From Caloranaerobacter sp050286925 (lineage in GTDB: Bacteria; Bacillota; Clostridia; Tissierellales; Thermohalobacteraceae): DNA of 64,000 nucleotides. The notes under the pieces are model-generated. The model saw only the letters and a program-made list of their open reading frames with translations. It was not told the origin of the DNA and searched no databases. The position numbers and the translations under genes are program-made. Each line of letters begins with the position of its first letter. Position 1 is the stretch's first letter. Location of the stretch: positions 248,001 through 312,000 of the forward strand of contig NZ_JBFWFX010000001.1 in NCBI RefSeq assembly GCF_050286925.1, read 5' to 3'. Of this stretch, positions 26,539 to 36,210 are shown in pieces.

Positions 26539-26736
26539 GTGCTTAATGATAAAAATTATTATTTTAATGAAGATGTTATGATACTAATTAAAACAATAAA
26601 GAAGGATATTGAAAGTTCTGAAAAAATAATGACAGTTGAAGAGGTAAATCAGTTATATTCAAAATTACAGAAATATGCATTGGCTGATGGAACAGTTAAA
26701 AAGGCTCATGTTGATAATATTCAAAAAATTTTTTGA
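26539..26736 (+). CDS. Short uncharacterised ORF, partly duplicated at 30217
   Basis: Open frame of 65 residues (GTG start, no clear SD) with EDVMILIKTIKKDIESSEKI, then VEEVNQLYSKLQKYALADG. Its second half recurs at 30217-30345 with near identity at the DNA level. No family recognised. It may be a fragment of a longer protein rather than a functional gene. Confidence 0.35.
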   Translation: MLNDKNYYFNEDVMILIKTIKKDIESSEKIMTVEEVNQLYSKLQKYALADGTVKKAHVDNIQKIF

Positions 26737-26776
26737 CATAATCCAAATAAACATCTTTTCGTAAGGTATAAATAAA

Positions 26777-26823
26777 AGATTGAGTTTATTGAAGGTGATA
26801 TAAAAGCGATAAGAAAAGATAAT
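26777..26823 (+). pseudogene. Fragment of the coiled-coil gene found at 35734
   Basis: About 45 bp (FIEGDIKAIRKD when translated) match 35997-36041 in the intact coiled-coil gene almost base for base. Nothing else of that gene is present here. Confidence 0.55.
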
Positions 26824-26851
26824 GTGTTTACTCTGATTATAAAATAGAACT

Positions 26852-26914
26852 AAAATAGGGTCAGGTTTGAAAAATTTCCATTTAAAAAGGAAAATTTCAA
26901 ACTGACCCTATTTT
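26852..26914. repeat. 63-bp near-perfect palindrome, REP/RAYT-like
   Basis: AAAATAGGGTCAGGTTTGAA at the left and its near-complement at the right (TTTCAAACTGACCCTATTTT) enclose TTTCC-ATTTAAAAA-GGAAA. The AGGGTCAG...CTGACCCT core resembles palindromes mobilised by Y1 (REP-associated) transposases. It could also act as a bidirectional terminator upstream of tldD. Confidence 0.6.
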
Positions 26915-27097
26915 ATTATATCCATTGAATACGAGTGAGTATATTAGATTAAGCAGTTATTTTACTTACTATTTCAATCGATATTTGTATTTTATGAAAA
27001 AATTTTTGAAAATTTTTAAAATATGGCAGGGATTTTATTTAGAGAGTCGAAAGATTTATTTAAGTAAAATTAACAAGTGCAAAAGGTGGGATTTAAA

Positions 27098-28543
27098 TTG
27101 GAAGAAAAAATTAAAAAAGTGCTGTCTATTTTAAAAGAAAAAGGAGTTGATTACGCTGATATTAGAATTGTAGATACGATTAAAGAAAAGATTAGCACAG
27201 AAAATCTTAAAGTACAGGATTTAGAAAATTCTAGAAGTAAAGGGGCAGGAATAAGAGTAATATTAGACGGATCACTGGGCTTTGCAAGCACACAAAATTT
27301 TGAACAATTAGAAGAGACTGCATTAAAAGCACTAGAGATTGCGAAGAGCAGTAGATTATTGCAAAGGGAAAAAATAAAACTTGCACCAAAGGAAGTTGTT
27401 GTTGACCATTATGAAACTAAAATTGAAATTGATCCATTTACTGTATCAAAATCAGAAAAAATCAAGCTATTATTCGATGCAGAAAAAGCGATGAGAAAAA
27501 GTGCTAAGCTTATTCGAACTAATGCTACAATGGATTTTCAAAAACAGGAAAAGATATTTGCAGACACAGAAGGGAGCTACATTACTCAACTGCTTTACGA
27601 GAGTGGAGGGGGAATAGTTGCAACTGCAAGAAATAACGGTATAACAGAGATAAGAAGTTATCCTAATTCATTTAGGGGTAATCATGGAACAGCAGGATAT
27701 GAATATGTGCTTAAATTAGATTTAGTAGGACATGCTGAAAAAATAGCTAAAGAAGCAGTTATGTTAACTCATGCCGAGGAGTGCCCATCAGGATATTATG
27801 ACATAATACTTGATGGGGGACAGCTAGCTTTGCAGATACATGAAAGTATTGGACATCCTATAGAATTAGACAGAGTTTTTGGTTCTGAAGCAGCATATGC
27901 AGGAATGAGTTTTCTTGGGGTAGAAATGATGGATAATTTTAAATACGGTTCTGAACATGTTACTGTAGTAATGGATGCTACAATTCCTACTGCACTTGGC
28001 ACTTATGGTTATGATGATGATGGAGTAAAGGCTACAAGAGAAGTAATTATAGAAAAAGGAATTTTTAAAAACTTTATTTCATCAAGAGACACAGCAGTTA
28101 AAATTGGACGGATGTCTAATGGTAATAATCGTGCTGATGAGTGGTGGAACATTCCAATAGTTAGGATGTCAAATATTAGTTTAATGCCTGGAGACTTTGA
28201 GTTTGATGAATTAGTAAAAGGAATAGAATATGGTTTTTATATGGTTACTAATAAAAGCTGGAGTATAGATGATAAAAGACTTAATTTTCAATTTGCATGT
28301 GAAATAGCATATGAAATTAAAAATGGAGAATTTACTGGAAAAATTTACAGAAATCCAATTTATACAGGTATAACTCCACAGTTTTGGAGAAGTTGTGATG
28401 GAGTATGTAATAAAAAATATTGGAAGGTATATGGCACGCCAAATTGCGGTAAAGGACAGCCACCACAAACGGCTCATGTTGCCCATGGGGCATCACCAGC
28501 TAGATTTAGAAAAGTGAAAGTGGGTGTAAAAGATGTTAAGTAA
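27098..28543 (+). CDS. tldD: TldD-family metalloprotease
   Basis: Zinc metallopeptidase of about 481 residues that works as a heterodimer with TldE on unfolded peptides. The active-site helix HESIGH (HExxxH) lies near residue 248, and the C-terminal CDGVCNKKYWKVYGTPNCGK and HGASPARFR blocks are typical of TldD. TTG 27098 is preferred to GTG 27077 because AGGTGGG (27084-27090) then sits 7 bp upstream. The 3' end overlaps the TldE start by 11 bp, so the two are co-translated. Confidence 0.93.
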   Translation: MEEKIKKVLSILKEKGVDYADIRIVDTIKEKISTENLKVQDLENSRSKGAGIRVILDGSLGFASTQNFEQLEETALKALEIAKSSRLLQREKIKLAPKEVVVDHYETKIEIDPFTVSKSEKIKLLFDAEKAMRKSAKLIRTNATMDFQKQEKIFADTEGSYITQLLYESGGGIVATARNNGITEIRSYPNSFRGNHGTAGYEYVLKLDLVGHAEKIAKEAVMLTHAEECPSGYYDIILDGGQLALQIHESIGHPIELDRVFGSEAAYAGMSFLGVEMMDNFKYGSEHVTVVMDATIPTALGTYGYDDDGVKATREVIIEKGIFKNFISSRDTAVKIGRMSNGNNRADEWWNIPIVRMSNISLMPGDFEFDELVKGIEYGFYMVTNKSWSIDDKRLNFQFACEIAYEIKNGEFTGKIYRNPIYTGITPQFWRSCDGVCNKKYWKVYGTPNCGKGQPPQTAHVAHGASPARFRKVKVGVKDVK

Positions 28544-29798
28544 AAAAGAAGCGTATAACATTATAGATAAAACGTTATCTCATTGTAACTATTATACAGA
28601 AATTTTTGTAACTGCTGAAGAAGAAGGACTAACAAGGCTTGCAAATTCACAAATACATCAAAATGTATTTAAGTATGATGTAAATGTAACAGTAAAAGTT
28701 ATTGATGGAAAAAGAGAGTCAAAAGTTACTACAAATTTGTTGGATGAAAAGAGTTTAAAAAATGCGGTAAAAGAGGCTGAAGAAAACCTAAAGTTTTTAC
28801 CTGAAGGCGAAGTTGAAATACCTAAACTTTCTGAACCAAAGGAAATAGTAAATGAAGAGTATGATGAACAAATATCGAAAAAATTTGACATCTCAAACAG
28901 GAGTAGATTATTAAAAAAGGGAGTTGAAATATTAGAAGATGAATTTACCGCTGCGGGGGCATTATCTTTAAAAAAATTTGTCTATGCAATTGGAAGTAGT
29001 ACTGGAGCTAAAAGATATTCTAGGATAGATACTGTTAATTTTAATACAGTAGTTATGCATAAAGACGGTTTTTCTGGGTATGCTGCGCTAAATACTAATA
29101 AGGCAGAAGATTTAGATGTAGTTAAAGAAATAAAAACAGCATATGAAAAAGCAAAGTTAGGAATAAATCCTATTTCTATTAAGCCTGGCGAATATACAGT
29201 TATACTTGAACCTTTAGCTGTAGGAAATTTATTATCATTTATGAGCTATATAGGTTTTTCAGCAAGAAGAGTACAAACAGGGATGAGTTTTTTGACAGGG
29301 AAAATTGGGAAGAAAGTTTTTGGGGAAAATATAACTATAATAGATGATGTTAAAAATAAGAATACTCTTCCACTTAAATTTGATTTTGAGGGATATGAGA
29401 GAAAAAAATTAAACATAATTGAAAAAGGTGTAGCGAAAGAGTTAGCTTATGATGTACATAGTGCAGCTATAGATGGAGTTAGTACAACAGGACATTCTGT
29501 TGGCAGAAAAGAAATAGGTGGGGTTGCATTAAACTTGGTAATGAATAATGGAGAAGATACTTTAGAAGAGCTTATTAAATCTACAAAAAGGGGATTATTA
29601 GTAACAAGATTCCACTATATGAATGCTGTAGATCCGACTCAGGCACAGCTTACTGCACTTACGAGAGATGGCTTATATTTGATTGAAGATGGAGAAATAA
29701 AATCCGGTGTGAAAAATTTAAGATTTACTGAAAGTATGTTTAAAGTATTTAACAATGTAGTAGGTATTACTAAAGAAAGAAAGTGCCAGGATTCTTAG
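28533..29798 (+). CDS. pmbA: TldE/PmbA protease subunit
   Basis: Partner of TldD, 421 residues, lacking the zinc motif as expected for this subunit. Family blocks visible are VTVKVIDGKRES, NTNKAEDL, MSFLTGKIGKKVFGENITII, and DGVSTTGHSVGRKEIGG near the C-terminus. It begins inside the last codons of tldD and ends with a strong terminator, so tldD-tldE form a closed two-gene operon. It is well preserved inside an otherwise decayed region. Confidence 0.92.
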   Translation: MLSKKEAYNIIDKTLSHCNYYTEIFVTAEEEGLTRLANSQIHQNVFKYDVNVTVKVIDGKRESKVTTNLLDEKSLKNAVKEAEENLKFLPEGEVEIPKLSEPKEIVNEEYDEQISKKFDISNRSRLLKKGVEILEDEFTAAGALSLKKFVYAIGSSTGAKRYSRIDTVNFNTVVMHKDGFSGYAALNTNKAEDLDVVKEIKTAYEKAKLGINPISIKPGEYTVILEPLAVGNLLSFMSYIGFSARRVQTGMSFLTGKIGKKVFGENITIIDDVKNKNTLPLKFDFEGYERKKLNIIEKGVAKELAYDVHSAAIDGVSTTGHSVGRKEIGGVALNLVMNNGEDTLEELIKSTKRGLLVTRFHYMNAVDPTQAQLTALTRDGLYLIEDGEIKSGVKNLRFTESMFKVFNNVVGITKERKCQDS

Positions 29799-29859
29799 GT
29801 TTTAGTTATGTACCAGCATTAAAAATCGAGAACTTTCATTTTACAGGCAATGCATAAAT

Positions 29860-29890
29860 AAACGAGGGTTAATACCCTCGTTTGTTTTAT
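29860..29890 (+). terminator. Terminator of the tldD-tldE operon
   Basis: AAACGAGGGT and ACCCTCGTTT form a perfect 10-bp stem with a TAAT loop, followed by GTTTTAT. Confidence 0.88.
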
Positions 29891-30002
29891 GTAGTATTTA
29901 AAATCCAAAAATTTCTTTAGAATTATTAAACAAATTGTTGGGTAACTTGAAGCAAAACGGTATAATTATAATAGAAATATAAAGTTATCTATTCTTGTTG
30001 AT

Positions 30003-30218
30003 TTGGCTGAAGTTGGCCTTTGTAATATAGATTTAGTATTACTTAATGAAGCACCTCTTATGTTGAAGCTTGAAATTGTCAAATATAACAATATAATTTA
30101 TAAGAGACAAGACTTTGACTCAGTTGGATATTTTTCTATTACAGTTAGAAAATATTTAGATTTTGAACCTTTTATTGAAGTACAGCGAAGATATTTTAAG
30201 GAGAGATTGTTAGATTGA
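30003..30218 (+). pseudogene. MntA-type nucleotidyltransferase antitoxin, 3' part (copy B)
   Basis: The frame gives LVDLAEVGLCNIDLVLLNEA, then VKYNNIIYKRQDFDSVGYFS and the tail shared with copy A. This is the C-terminal half of an MntA/MNT-domain antitoxin; the GSxAR and first Asp pair region is missing. Upstream the same frame continues a few codons (NIKLSI) without a start. HepT is absent: the sequence jumps directly from the end of this gene into the copy of the 26539 ORF. Confidence 0.7.
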
Positions 30219-30345
30219 AAGTTCTGAAAAAATAATGACAGCTGAAGAGGTAAATCAGTTATATTCAAAATTACAGAAATATGCATTGGCTGATGGAACA
30301 GTTAAAAAGGCTCATGTTGATAACATTCAAATGAAAAAATCATAG
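30217..30345 (+). pseudogene. Partial second copy of the ORF at 26539
   Basis: About 115 bp nearly identical to 26608-26725 (ESSEKIMTAEEVNQLYSKLQ when translated), ending at a different stop. The junction GATTGTTAGATTGAAAG suggests deletion of the HepT segment relative to copy A. Confidence 0.65.
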
Positions 30346-30393
30346 TGGGCGATTAAATTAAATGGTGAATGCATAAGAAGGAGATTGAAAAGG

Positions 30394-30879
30394 ATGCAGC
30401 AAATGGGTAATCATAAAAACAAAATAATCATCATATTATCATGGACAGTTGTATTATTATGGCTTGTCCTTATATTTTATTTTTCATCTCAACCGGCAGT
30501 AGAGTCAGATAGACTAAGTAAAAAAGTTACACAAGTTATTATTGAAAACGTAGGTCGATTAGTTCCATTAGATATTGAGAGTAGTACTACAACAGATTTG
30601 GTATCAAAATTTAATCGTATTGTAAGGAAATTTGCCCATTTTGGGATTTATTTTGTTCTTGGGATATTAGTTATGAATGGCTTTAGGGCAAGTGGAATTA
30701 GAGATTTTAGGGCATTTATATTTTCTCTAATATTTTGTATACTCTATGCTGCGAGTGATGAAGTCCACCAAATTTTTGTACCTGGTAGAGGTGCACAGGT
30801 GCTTGATGTTTTGATTGATAGTTTAGGGGCTTTTGTTGGGATTGGAATTTATAAACTAGTTGAAAAGATTGTACTTTAA
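30394..30879 (+). CDS. VanZ-like membrane protein (intact copy)
   Basis: Protein of 161 residues with about four membrane helices. Family core motifs are VRKFAHFGIYFVLG and DEVHQIFVPGRGAQVLDVLI. ATG 30394 is favoured: the AAGGAG at 30378-30383 is too close to TTG 30385. It is a close paralogue of the interrupted gene at 20058, with long runs of DNA identity, and it carries CGA where that copy has TGA. VanZ-family function is largely unknown outside glycopeptide resistance operons. Confidence 0.82.
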   Translation: MQQMGNHKNKIIIILSWTVVLLWLVLIFYFSSQPAVESDRLSKKVTQVIIENVGRLVPLDIESSTTTDLVSKFNRIVRKFAHFGIYFVLGILVMNGFRASGIRDFRAFIFSLIFCILYAASDEVHQIFVPGRGAQVLDVLIDSLGAFVGIGIYKLVEKIVL

Positions 30880-30949
30880 AAAATAGAAATTATGAATACA
30901 ATAAAGTAAAATAATATTAAAGAAATTAATAATGCCAGGAAGTGGTTGC

Positions 30950-31785
30950 TATGAAAATAGAGAGAATAAAAAAATACTACAGAATGGAGAGAATATAAAC
31001 GTAGAATTTAAAGAAAGTAAAAGCAAATTAAATAAAGATGTTTTTGAAACAGTATGTGCATTTTTAAATCGAAATGGTGGCGAACTACAAAGCTCACAGG
31101 TACACAGATGTAATGGTAAAATTTTTGATAGAAATGAGGATGGCGATTTTGAAATTACAAATAATACAAACTTAGTAGCAGTAATGTATATGAGAAAACA
31201 GAGCACATATACAGAAAATAGGATTTTTCATTATGCAAAGCTTTCAGACCTAAAAAGAGAAATATTTATAAAGGTTAGAAAAATGGCAGCTAATTAGAGG
31301 CCAAATCATCCATGGAAGTCAATGGATGATTTAGAATTTTTAAAAAGTGCTGGATTATGTTTAAGGGATTTACAGAGTGGTAAAGAAGGTATTACATTAG
31401 GCGGTATACTAATTTTTGGAGATGAGCAACTAATCCATGCTGCACTTCCTCATTATAGAACCGATGCTATTTTACGAAGGGAAGATACAGATGCAAGTTT
31501 TTTAAGGAAATAGGGTGGGTAGATGAATTTGGTTCTGGAGTTAGAAATATATATAAATATAATAAGATTTATTCTGGTGCAGAACCTACTTTTATAGAAG
31601 GAGATGTTTTTAAGACTATTATTCCTTTAAGCGTGCAAGCAAGTGACCAAGTAAGTGATCAAGTAGGTAATAATAAAATAAATGAAGAATATATGATAAA
31701 AATAAAAGGTGATTTGCTAAAACTTACAATACCTAATAAGCCTACAAGTCCAAAGCAAAAATACTATAGTGAGAAAATCAAATAA
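30950..31785 (+). pseudogene. AlbA_2/Schlafen-type ATP-binding regulator, decayed
   Basis: With one A restored in the run near 30965, ATG 30950 starts MKIERIKK and joins NINVEFKESKSKLNKDVFET and CAFLNRNGGE, the AlbA_2 N-terminus. Later pieces are DLEFLKSAGLCLRDLQSGKE and GGILIFGDEQLIHAALPHYR. After another lost A near 31508, GWVDEFGSGVRNIYKYN follows and the frame runs to FKTIIPLSVQASDQVSDQVG. These order like RecG-like AlbA_2 proteins with large internal deletion. Non-functional by at least four lesions. Confidence 0.78.
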
Positions 31786-31839
31786 TTTTTGCTTGCTAAA
31801 AGACAGCAAAAAAATTAGTTGCTAATAGCAGAAAGAAGC

Positions 31840-31868
31840 GGACCCTGCAAGAGGGTTCTCTTTTTTTG
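31840..31868 (+). terminator. Hairpin terminator
   Basis: GGACCCT and AGGGTTC pair around GCAAG, followed by seven T's. Probably the old transcript end of the AlbA_2-type gene. The next 210 bp up to 32081 hold only AT-rich leader sequence. Confidence 0.75.
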
Positions 31869-32081
31869 TTTTTTTGCAGGAAAATATATATTTTTGAAGA
31901 AATAATTAATGAAAAAGACAAAAAAGTGCTATTTAGGTAAATAAGTGAAAAATGTGTGTAAAATTTTGTAGAAAAGTTATATAAATAACTGCATTTTTTT
32001 TGCTATTAAGAATGATGATTTAGTTGGGAATGTGACACTGATGAAGAATTTATAAAAAGCTGAGTATAGGGGGATGTAATA

Positions 32082-33194
32082 ATGAATGAGAAAAGGAATA
32101 GAGTATTATTTAAAAGTATAGTTTTATTACTATTAGTAGTATCAATTGTCATGTTTAATACTATTGTATATACAAATTCTGATGAAATTTTGGGCAATGT
32201 TACCATGGATGATAATGTAGCAACGAAAAGTGTTCTAGTATCTGTAAACCATATTTTTAGTGAGCTTGGCTATCAAATGATTCCAGATTATGAAAGGAAT
32301 CTTTTAATTTTTTTAAAGGACAATAATTTTAAAGTGATATTAAATATAAAAAGCAAAAAATTTTTAATAAATGATAATGGTGTTAACATAGAAATGCATA
32401 CTGATATACAAACTATAGGTAGAAAATATTATGTACCATTAAATGTATTGTCGAAAATAGTTAATACTAATAAAATTAATTTTGCAGAAAATGTGCCAGT
32501 ACTTATGTATCATCATTTATTAGAAAAGAAAGATATAAAAGGAAAGCTTGTAAATAATTCAGCAGTTATTGCAGTAGAAAGTTTTAGTCAGCAGATGAAG
32601 GTACTGCATGAACAAGGATATACAACTATAACTTTAGATGAATTAGAAAAATATTTGAAAGGAGAAATACTTTTACCTAAAAAAAGTGTATTAATAACTT
32701 TTGATGATGGATACAAGAGTAATTATGTTTATGCTTATCCATTACTAAAACAATATGGTTTTAGGGCTACTGTATTTATTATTACACAACATATTCCATA
32801 TCAAATGACAGAATTTAATCCAGAGAAGCTACAGATTATTAGTTGGCAAGAAATTAAAAAAAGTATGGATGTTTTTGATTTTGCATCGCATACTCATGAT
32901 TTACATAGATTAAATGATAAAAATATTAGTTATGTTATTTGTAAAGATAAAGAAGAAGTTCTTAAAGATCTTAAACTCAGTATGGAAATACTAGATACAA
33001 AGTATTTGGCTTATCCTTATGGACAATATAATGAAGAAACTTTAAATATATTGAAAGAATTAGGTTATACTTTAGCATTTACAATAAAAACGGGAAAAGT
33101 TAAACCTGGAGATGATCTATTGCAATTGAAAAGGATAAGAATTAATCCTAATGTTAGTATATGGAAATTCAAGAAAATTATTAGTGTAAAATAA
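32082..33194 (+). CDS. Polysaccharide deacetylase with copper-amine-oxidase-like N-domain
   Basis: Secreted or membrane-anchored carbohydrate esterase family 4 (NodB) enzyme of 370 residues that removes acetyl groups from GlcNAc-type polymers. A signal-anchor helix lies at residues 10-29. Residues 35-125 look like a Cu_amine_oxidN-type domain (KYYVPLNVLSKIV). The NodB part shows VPVLMYHHL, the metal motif LITFDDGYKSN, SHTHDLHRLN and YLAYPYGQYNEET. ATG 32082 follows AGGGGGATG. It is monocistronic between decayed genes; the substrate may be peptidoglycan or a surface polysaccharide. Confidence 0.87.
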   Translation: MNEKRNRVLFKSIVLLLLVVSIVMFNTIVYTNSDEILGNVTMDDNVATKSVLVSVNHIFSELGYQMIPDYERNLLIFLKDNNFKVILNIKSKKFLINDNGVNIEMHTDIQTIGRKYYVPLNVLSKIVNTNKINFAENVPVLMYHHLLEKKDIKGKLVNNSAVIAVESFSQQMKVLHEQGYTTITLDELEKYLKGEILLPKKSVLITFDDGYKSNYVYAYPLLKQYGFRATVFIITQHIPYQMTEFNPEKLQIISWQEIKKSMDVFDFASHTHDLHRLNDKNISYVICKDKEEVLKDLKLSMEILDTKYLAYPYGQYNEETLNILKELGYTLAFTIKTGKVKPGDDLLQLKRIRINPNVSIWKFKKIISVK

Positions 33195-33248
33195 AAGTAA
33201 TATGATATACTAAATAACAAAGAGAAATAAGAAAATTTGAGGTGAAGT

Positions 33249-35624
33249 ATGTTTAACATTAGTGAATTTATGTTATTAGATATTTGCGAAAATATGGGTA
33301 CTTATATTAGAGGAAGAAGTTATTATTTAAATAATAGAGTAAAAGAGCTTGAGTATTTTCAAAGCTCTAATTTATTTAAAGCTATAGTTAAGGGGAATGA
33401 ATATTATTATGTAGAAGTCATATTTGATAGGGAAGGTTTTTTAAAATATACAAGCTGTACATGTCCTGCATATGAAAAGTATGAGAGATGTTGTAAACAT
33501 ATTATAGCAGTTTTATTTGATATAATAGCTAGAGATAGACGTGGAGAATTTGATTCATCAAAATCTTCAGTTGAAGTAGAAGGAATTATAGATTACTTTA
33601 GAAGTTTAAATACAGATAAAAAAGTACCTTTAAATTTAGAGATAACCTATGAATTTGCTCCTTATGGATATGAAGTAGAGAATGCATCATATTTAAGCCT
33701 TAGAATTGGTGAAAAAAACTTTATAAAGTAAAAAGCATACGAAAATTCCTCGAAAGCATAGACATGAAAGAAGAACTATATTTTGGGAAACAATTTACAC
33801 TTAATTTAGATAGACAGGAATTTAAAAAGGAAGACAAGCCAATTATTGATCTATTAATGGAGATTTATAAGAATGAAAGAATTATAAATAATTTATCATA
33901 TAACTATACTGGAAATAGCCTTCTTAAAGGGAATAAAGTAGCATTAAATCAATATACATTAAAAAGATTTTTTGACATAATGAAGGATAGAAAGTTCAAT
34001 GCAATTATACTTGGTGAAGAGTTTTCAAATGTTTGTATAGTTGATGAGGACATGCCTATAAGATTTGATTTAGGAAAGGAAAAAGACGATTTATTATTAG
34101 AAATTAATGCTTTAAATGGAGAGTTAATTTCTTTGACAACCGATGGAGAGTACTTTTTTACAAATAATAAAATCTATAAAAATTCAGAAAGTTGTAAGAA
34201 AACATTTGTACCATTTTATAATGCTATAACAAGACGACGAGATAATGTTATAAGAATTCCTAAGAAATATAGTGAAACTTTTATATCAGAGATATTGCAT
34301 AAGATAGAAAAGATTAGTGAAGTAAATATTGATAAGGAAGTTAAGGATTCTATATATAGTGTAGAGATTAAGAGAGAAGTTTATTTTGATAGAAAAGGGA
34401 ATAGCATTTTTGCCGAATTGAAATTTTTATATGGAGATATAGTTATAAATCCTTTTTCAAAAAATAGATATGAAAATTCTATAGATGGAAAAATTTTACT
34501 TAGAGATTTTGAAAAAGAAAAAGAATTAATAGATATATTTGAAAGAGCAGATTTTAAGGTAAAAAATAATCGTATATATTTAAAGGATGAAGAAAAGATA
34601 TATAATTTTATATATTATGAAATACCAAAGATTCAAGAAATAGCTGATGTCTATTATTCTGAAGCATTTAAGACTATGAAAATAAGAGATATTTCATCCT
34701 TTTGAAAACTCTTTGACAGAGCTTTGGTCAATATTTGATTTTATCATGCCGGGATATTTATTATCTCATACAAAATTCAAGAAAAAATTTGAAAAACCTA
34801 TTGTAAGGGACAAAGATAGTAATGCATTAAATGAACTTAGTAAACATATACGTCCGTTTATTCTTAGAAGACTTAAGAAAGATGTATTAAATGAGCTTCC
34901 AGAAAAAATAGAACATAAAATAGTAGCGGAACTTACGAAAGAGCAGAAAAAAGTTTATCTTGCTTATCTTAATCAAATAAGGAATGAAATAGATGAAGAG
35001 ATAAAAAATAAGGGATTTGAGAGAAGTCATATAAAAATTTTATCAGGGCTGACAAGACTTAGACAGATATGCTGTCATCCGTCTCTATTTATAGAAAACT
35101 TTAAAGGGGAAAGTGGTAAACTCCTTCTTTTAGAGGAGATAATTGATGAGTCGATAGAAAGTGGGCATAGAATACTCTTATTTTCACAATTTACAAGTAT
35201 GCTTAAGATAATTAGAGAAATGCTTGAAAGGAAAAAAATAGATTATAAGTATCTTGATGGTTCTACAGATACTAAAGAAAGAGGACAATTGGTTAGAGCC
35301 TTTAATCGAGGAGAGGGAAAAGTATTTTTAATTTCATTAAAGGCAGGGGGAACTGGTTTAAATTTGACTGGGGCTGATACGGTTATTCATTTTGATCCTT
35401 GGTGGAATCCAGCCGTAGAAGAACAGGCTACAGATAGAGCTTATAGAATAGGGCAGAAAAATTCAGTTCATGTTATGAAACTTATAACTAAAGGAACAAT
35501 AGAGGAAAAGATTTTTAAGCTGCAGGAAAAGAAAAAGGAGATGATAAATGCAGTAATAAAACCAGGTGAAACATTAGTAACTAAACTAAATGAAGAAGAA
35601 ATCAGAGAATTATTTGAATTTTGA
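33249..35624 (+). pseudogene. SNF2-family helicase missing its first ATPase lobe
   Basis: The N-terminus carries a SWIM zinc finger (SCTCPAYEKYERCCKHIIAV). A one-base shift near 33718 then moves the frame to YKVKSIRKFLESIDMKEEL and a further 310 residues of the SNF2-associated domain. At 34705 the sequence jumps from KTMKIRDISSF straight to ENSLTELWSIFDFIMPGYLL, skipping the whole SNF2_N lobe: no Walker A and no DExH box exist in any frame. The second lobe is complete (RPFILRRLKKDVL, LISLKAGGTGLNLTGADTVI, QATDRAYRIGQ). Two lesions, one a deletion of several hundred bp, make it a pseudogene. Confidence 0.88.
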
Positions 35625-35680
35625 TTCTTTTATTGAAGTATAGCGAAGACATTTTAAGGAAGAATTATTTATTGATTAAA
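35622..35680 (+). pseudogene. MntA-type antitoxin C-terminal scrap (copy C)
   Basis: TTTTATTGAAGTATAGCGAA and the following bases align with the MntA tails at 26168 and 30120 at about 80% identity. CAG has become TAG (FIEV-stop-RRHFKEEL). It directly follows the SNF2 stop codon. Confidence 0.55.
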
Positions 35681-35733
35681 TTATTTTGTATGATATACTA
35701 ATTAATAGGGAGAAATATAAGTTGGTGGAAATA

Positions 35734-36123
35734 ATGGATGTGGGTTTAGTAAGTGCAATCAGAGATATGCTTAGAGAAGAGCTAAAACCTATAGACGAAA
35801 GACTAGGAGCGCTAGAGGATAACATCAAAGGTGTGGACAAAAGATTAGGAGCGGTAGAAGATAACATTAAAGGTATGAATGGAAGACTAGAAAGAGTAGA
35901 ATTAGAGATTAGTGGAATAAAAGAAGAGCACGGTTTATTGTTAAGAAGCATAGAAGAAAAATTACAAATACAATCTAAAGCAATAGAAAAAATCGAATTT
36001 ATTGAAGGAGATATAAAAGCGATAAGAAAAGATATTGATAGGATGAAAAAAGATATTTGTTTAATAGAACGGGTAACTGCTAAAAATTGGGTCGAAATTA
36101 ATGAATTAAAGGCAGCTAAATGA
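35734..36123 (+). CDS. Coiled-coil protein, paralogue of the gene at 40103
   Basis: Protein of 129 residues with no recognised catalytic domain. It opens with LVSAIRDMLREELKPIDERL, then has heptad-type repeats (ALEDNIKGVDKRLGAVEDNI, GMNGRLERVELEIS) and ends with VTAKNWVEINELKAAK. The same start (IRDMLKEELKP) and end (AANNWADIARLKQA) occur in the 40103 protein, so both belong to one clostridial family of short coiled coils. ATG 35734 follows GGTGG. A piece of this gene also lies at 26777. Role unknown. Confidence 0.7.
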   Translation: MDVGLVSAIRDMLREELKPIDERLGALEDNIKGVDKRLGAVEDNIKGMNGRLERVELEISGIKEEHGLLLRSIEEKLQIQSKAIEKIEFIEGDIKAIRKDIDRMKKDICLIERVTAKNWVEINELKAAK

Positions 36124-36210
36124 ATGATTACACTTTAAAGAGAGAAGTGAAGATTATTTTTTTAAATTTTATGGTATTTTTATGATATAATAAATAATAA
36201 TTTTTATTAG

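Noticed and set aside
26925..27134. 69-residue ORF before tldD
   Set aside because: It is aromatic-rich AT-composition sequence, lacks an SD and overlaps the tldD start.
30003..30218. MAEVGLCNID ORF as an intact small gene
   Set aside because: The TTG start has no SD and the sequence is only the C-terminal half of an MntA-type protein.
31800..31870. T-box-like leader (AAGCGGACCCTGCAAGAGGGT)
   Set aside because: It lacks the T-box core and specifier loop; it reads as a plain terminator.
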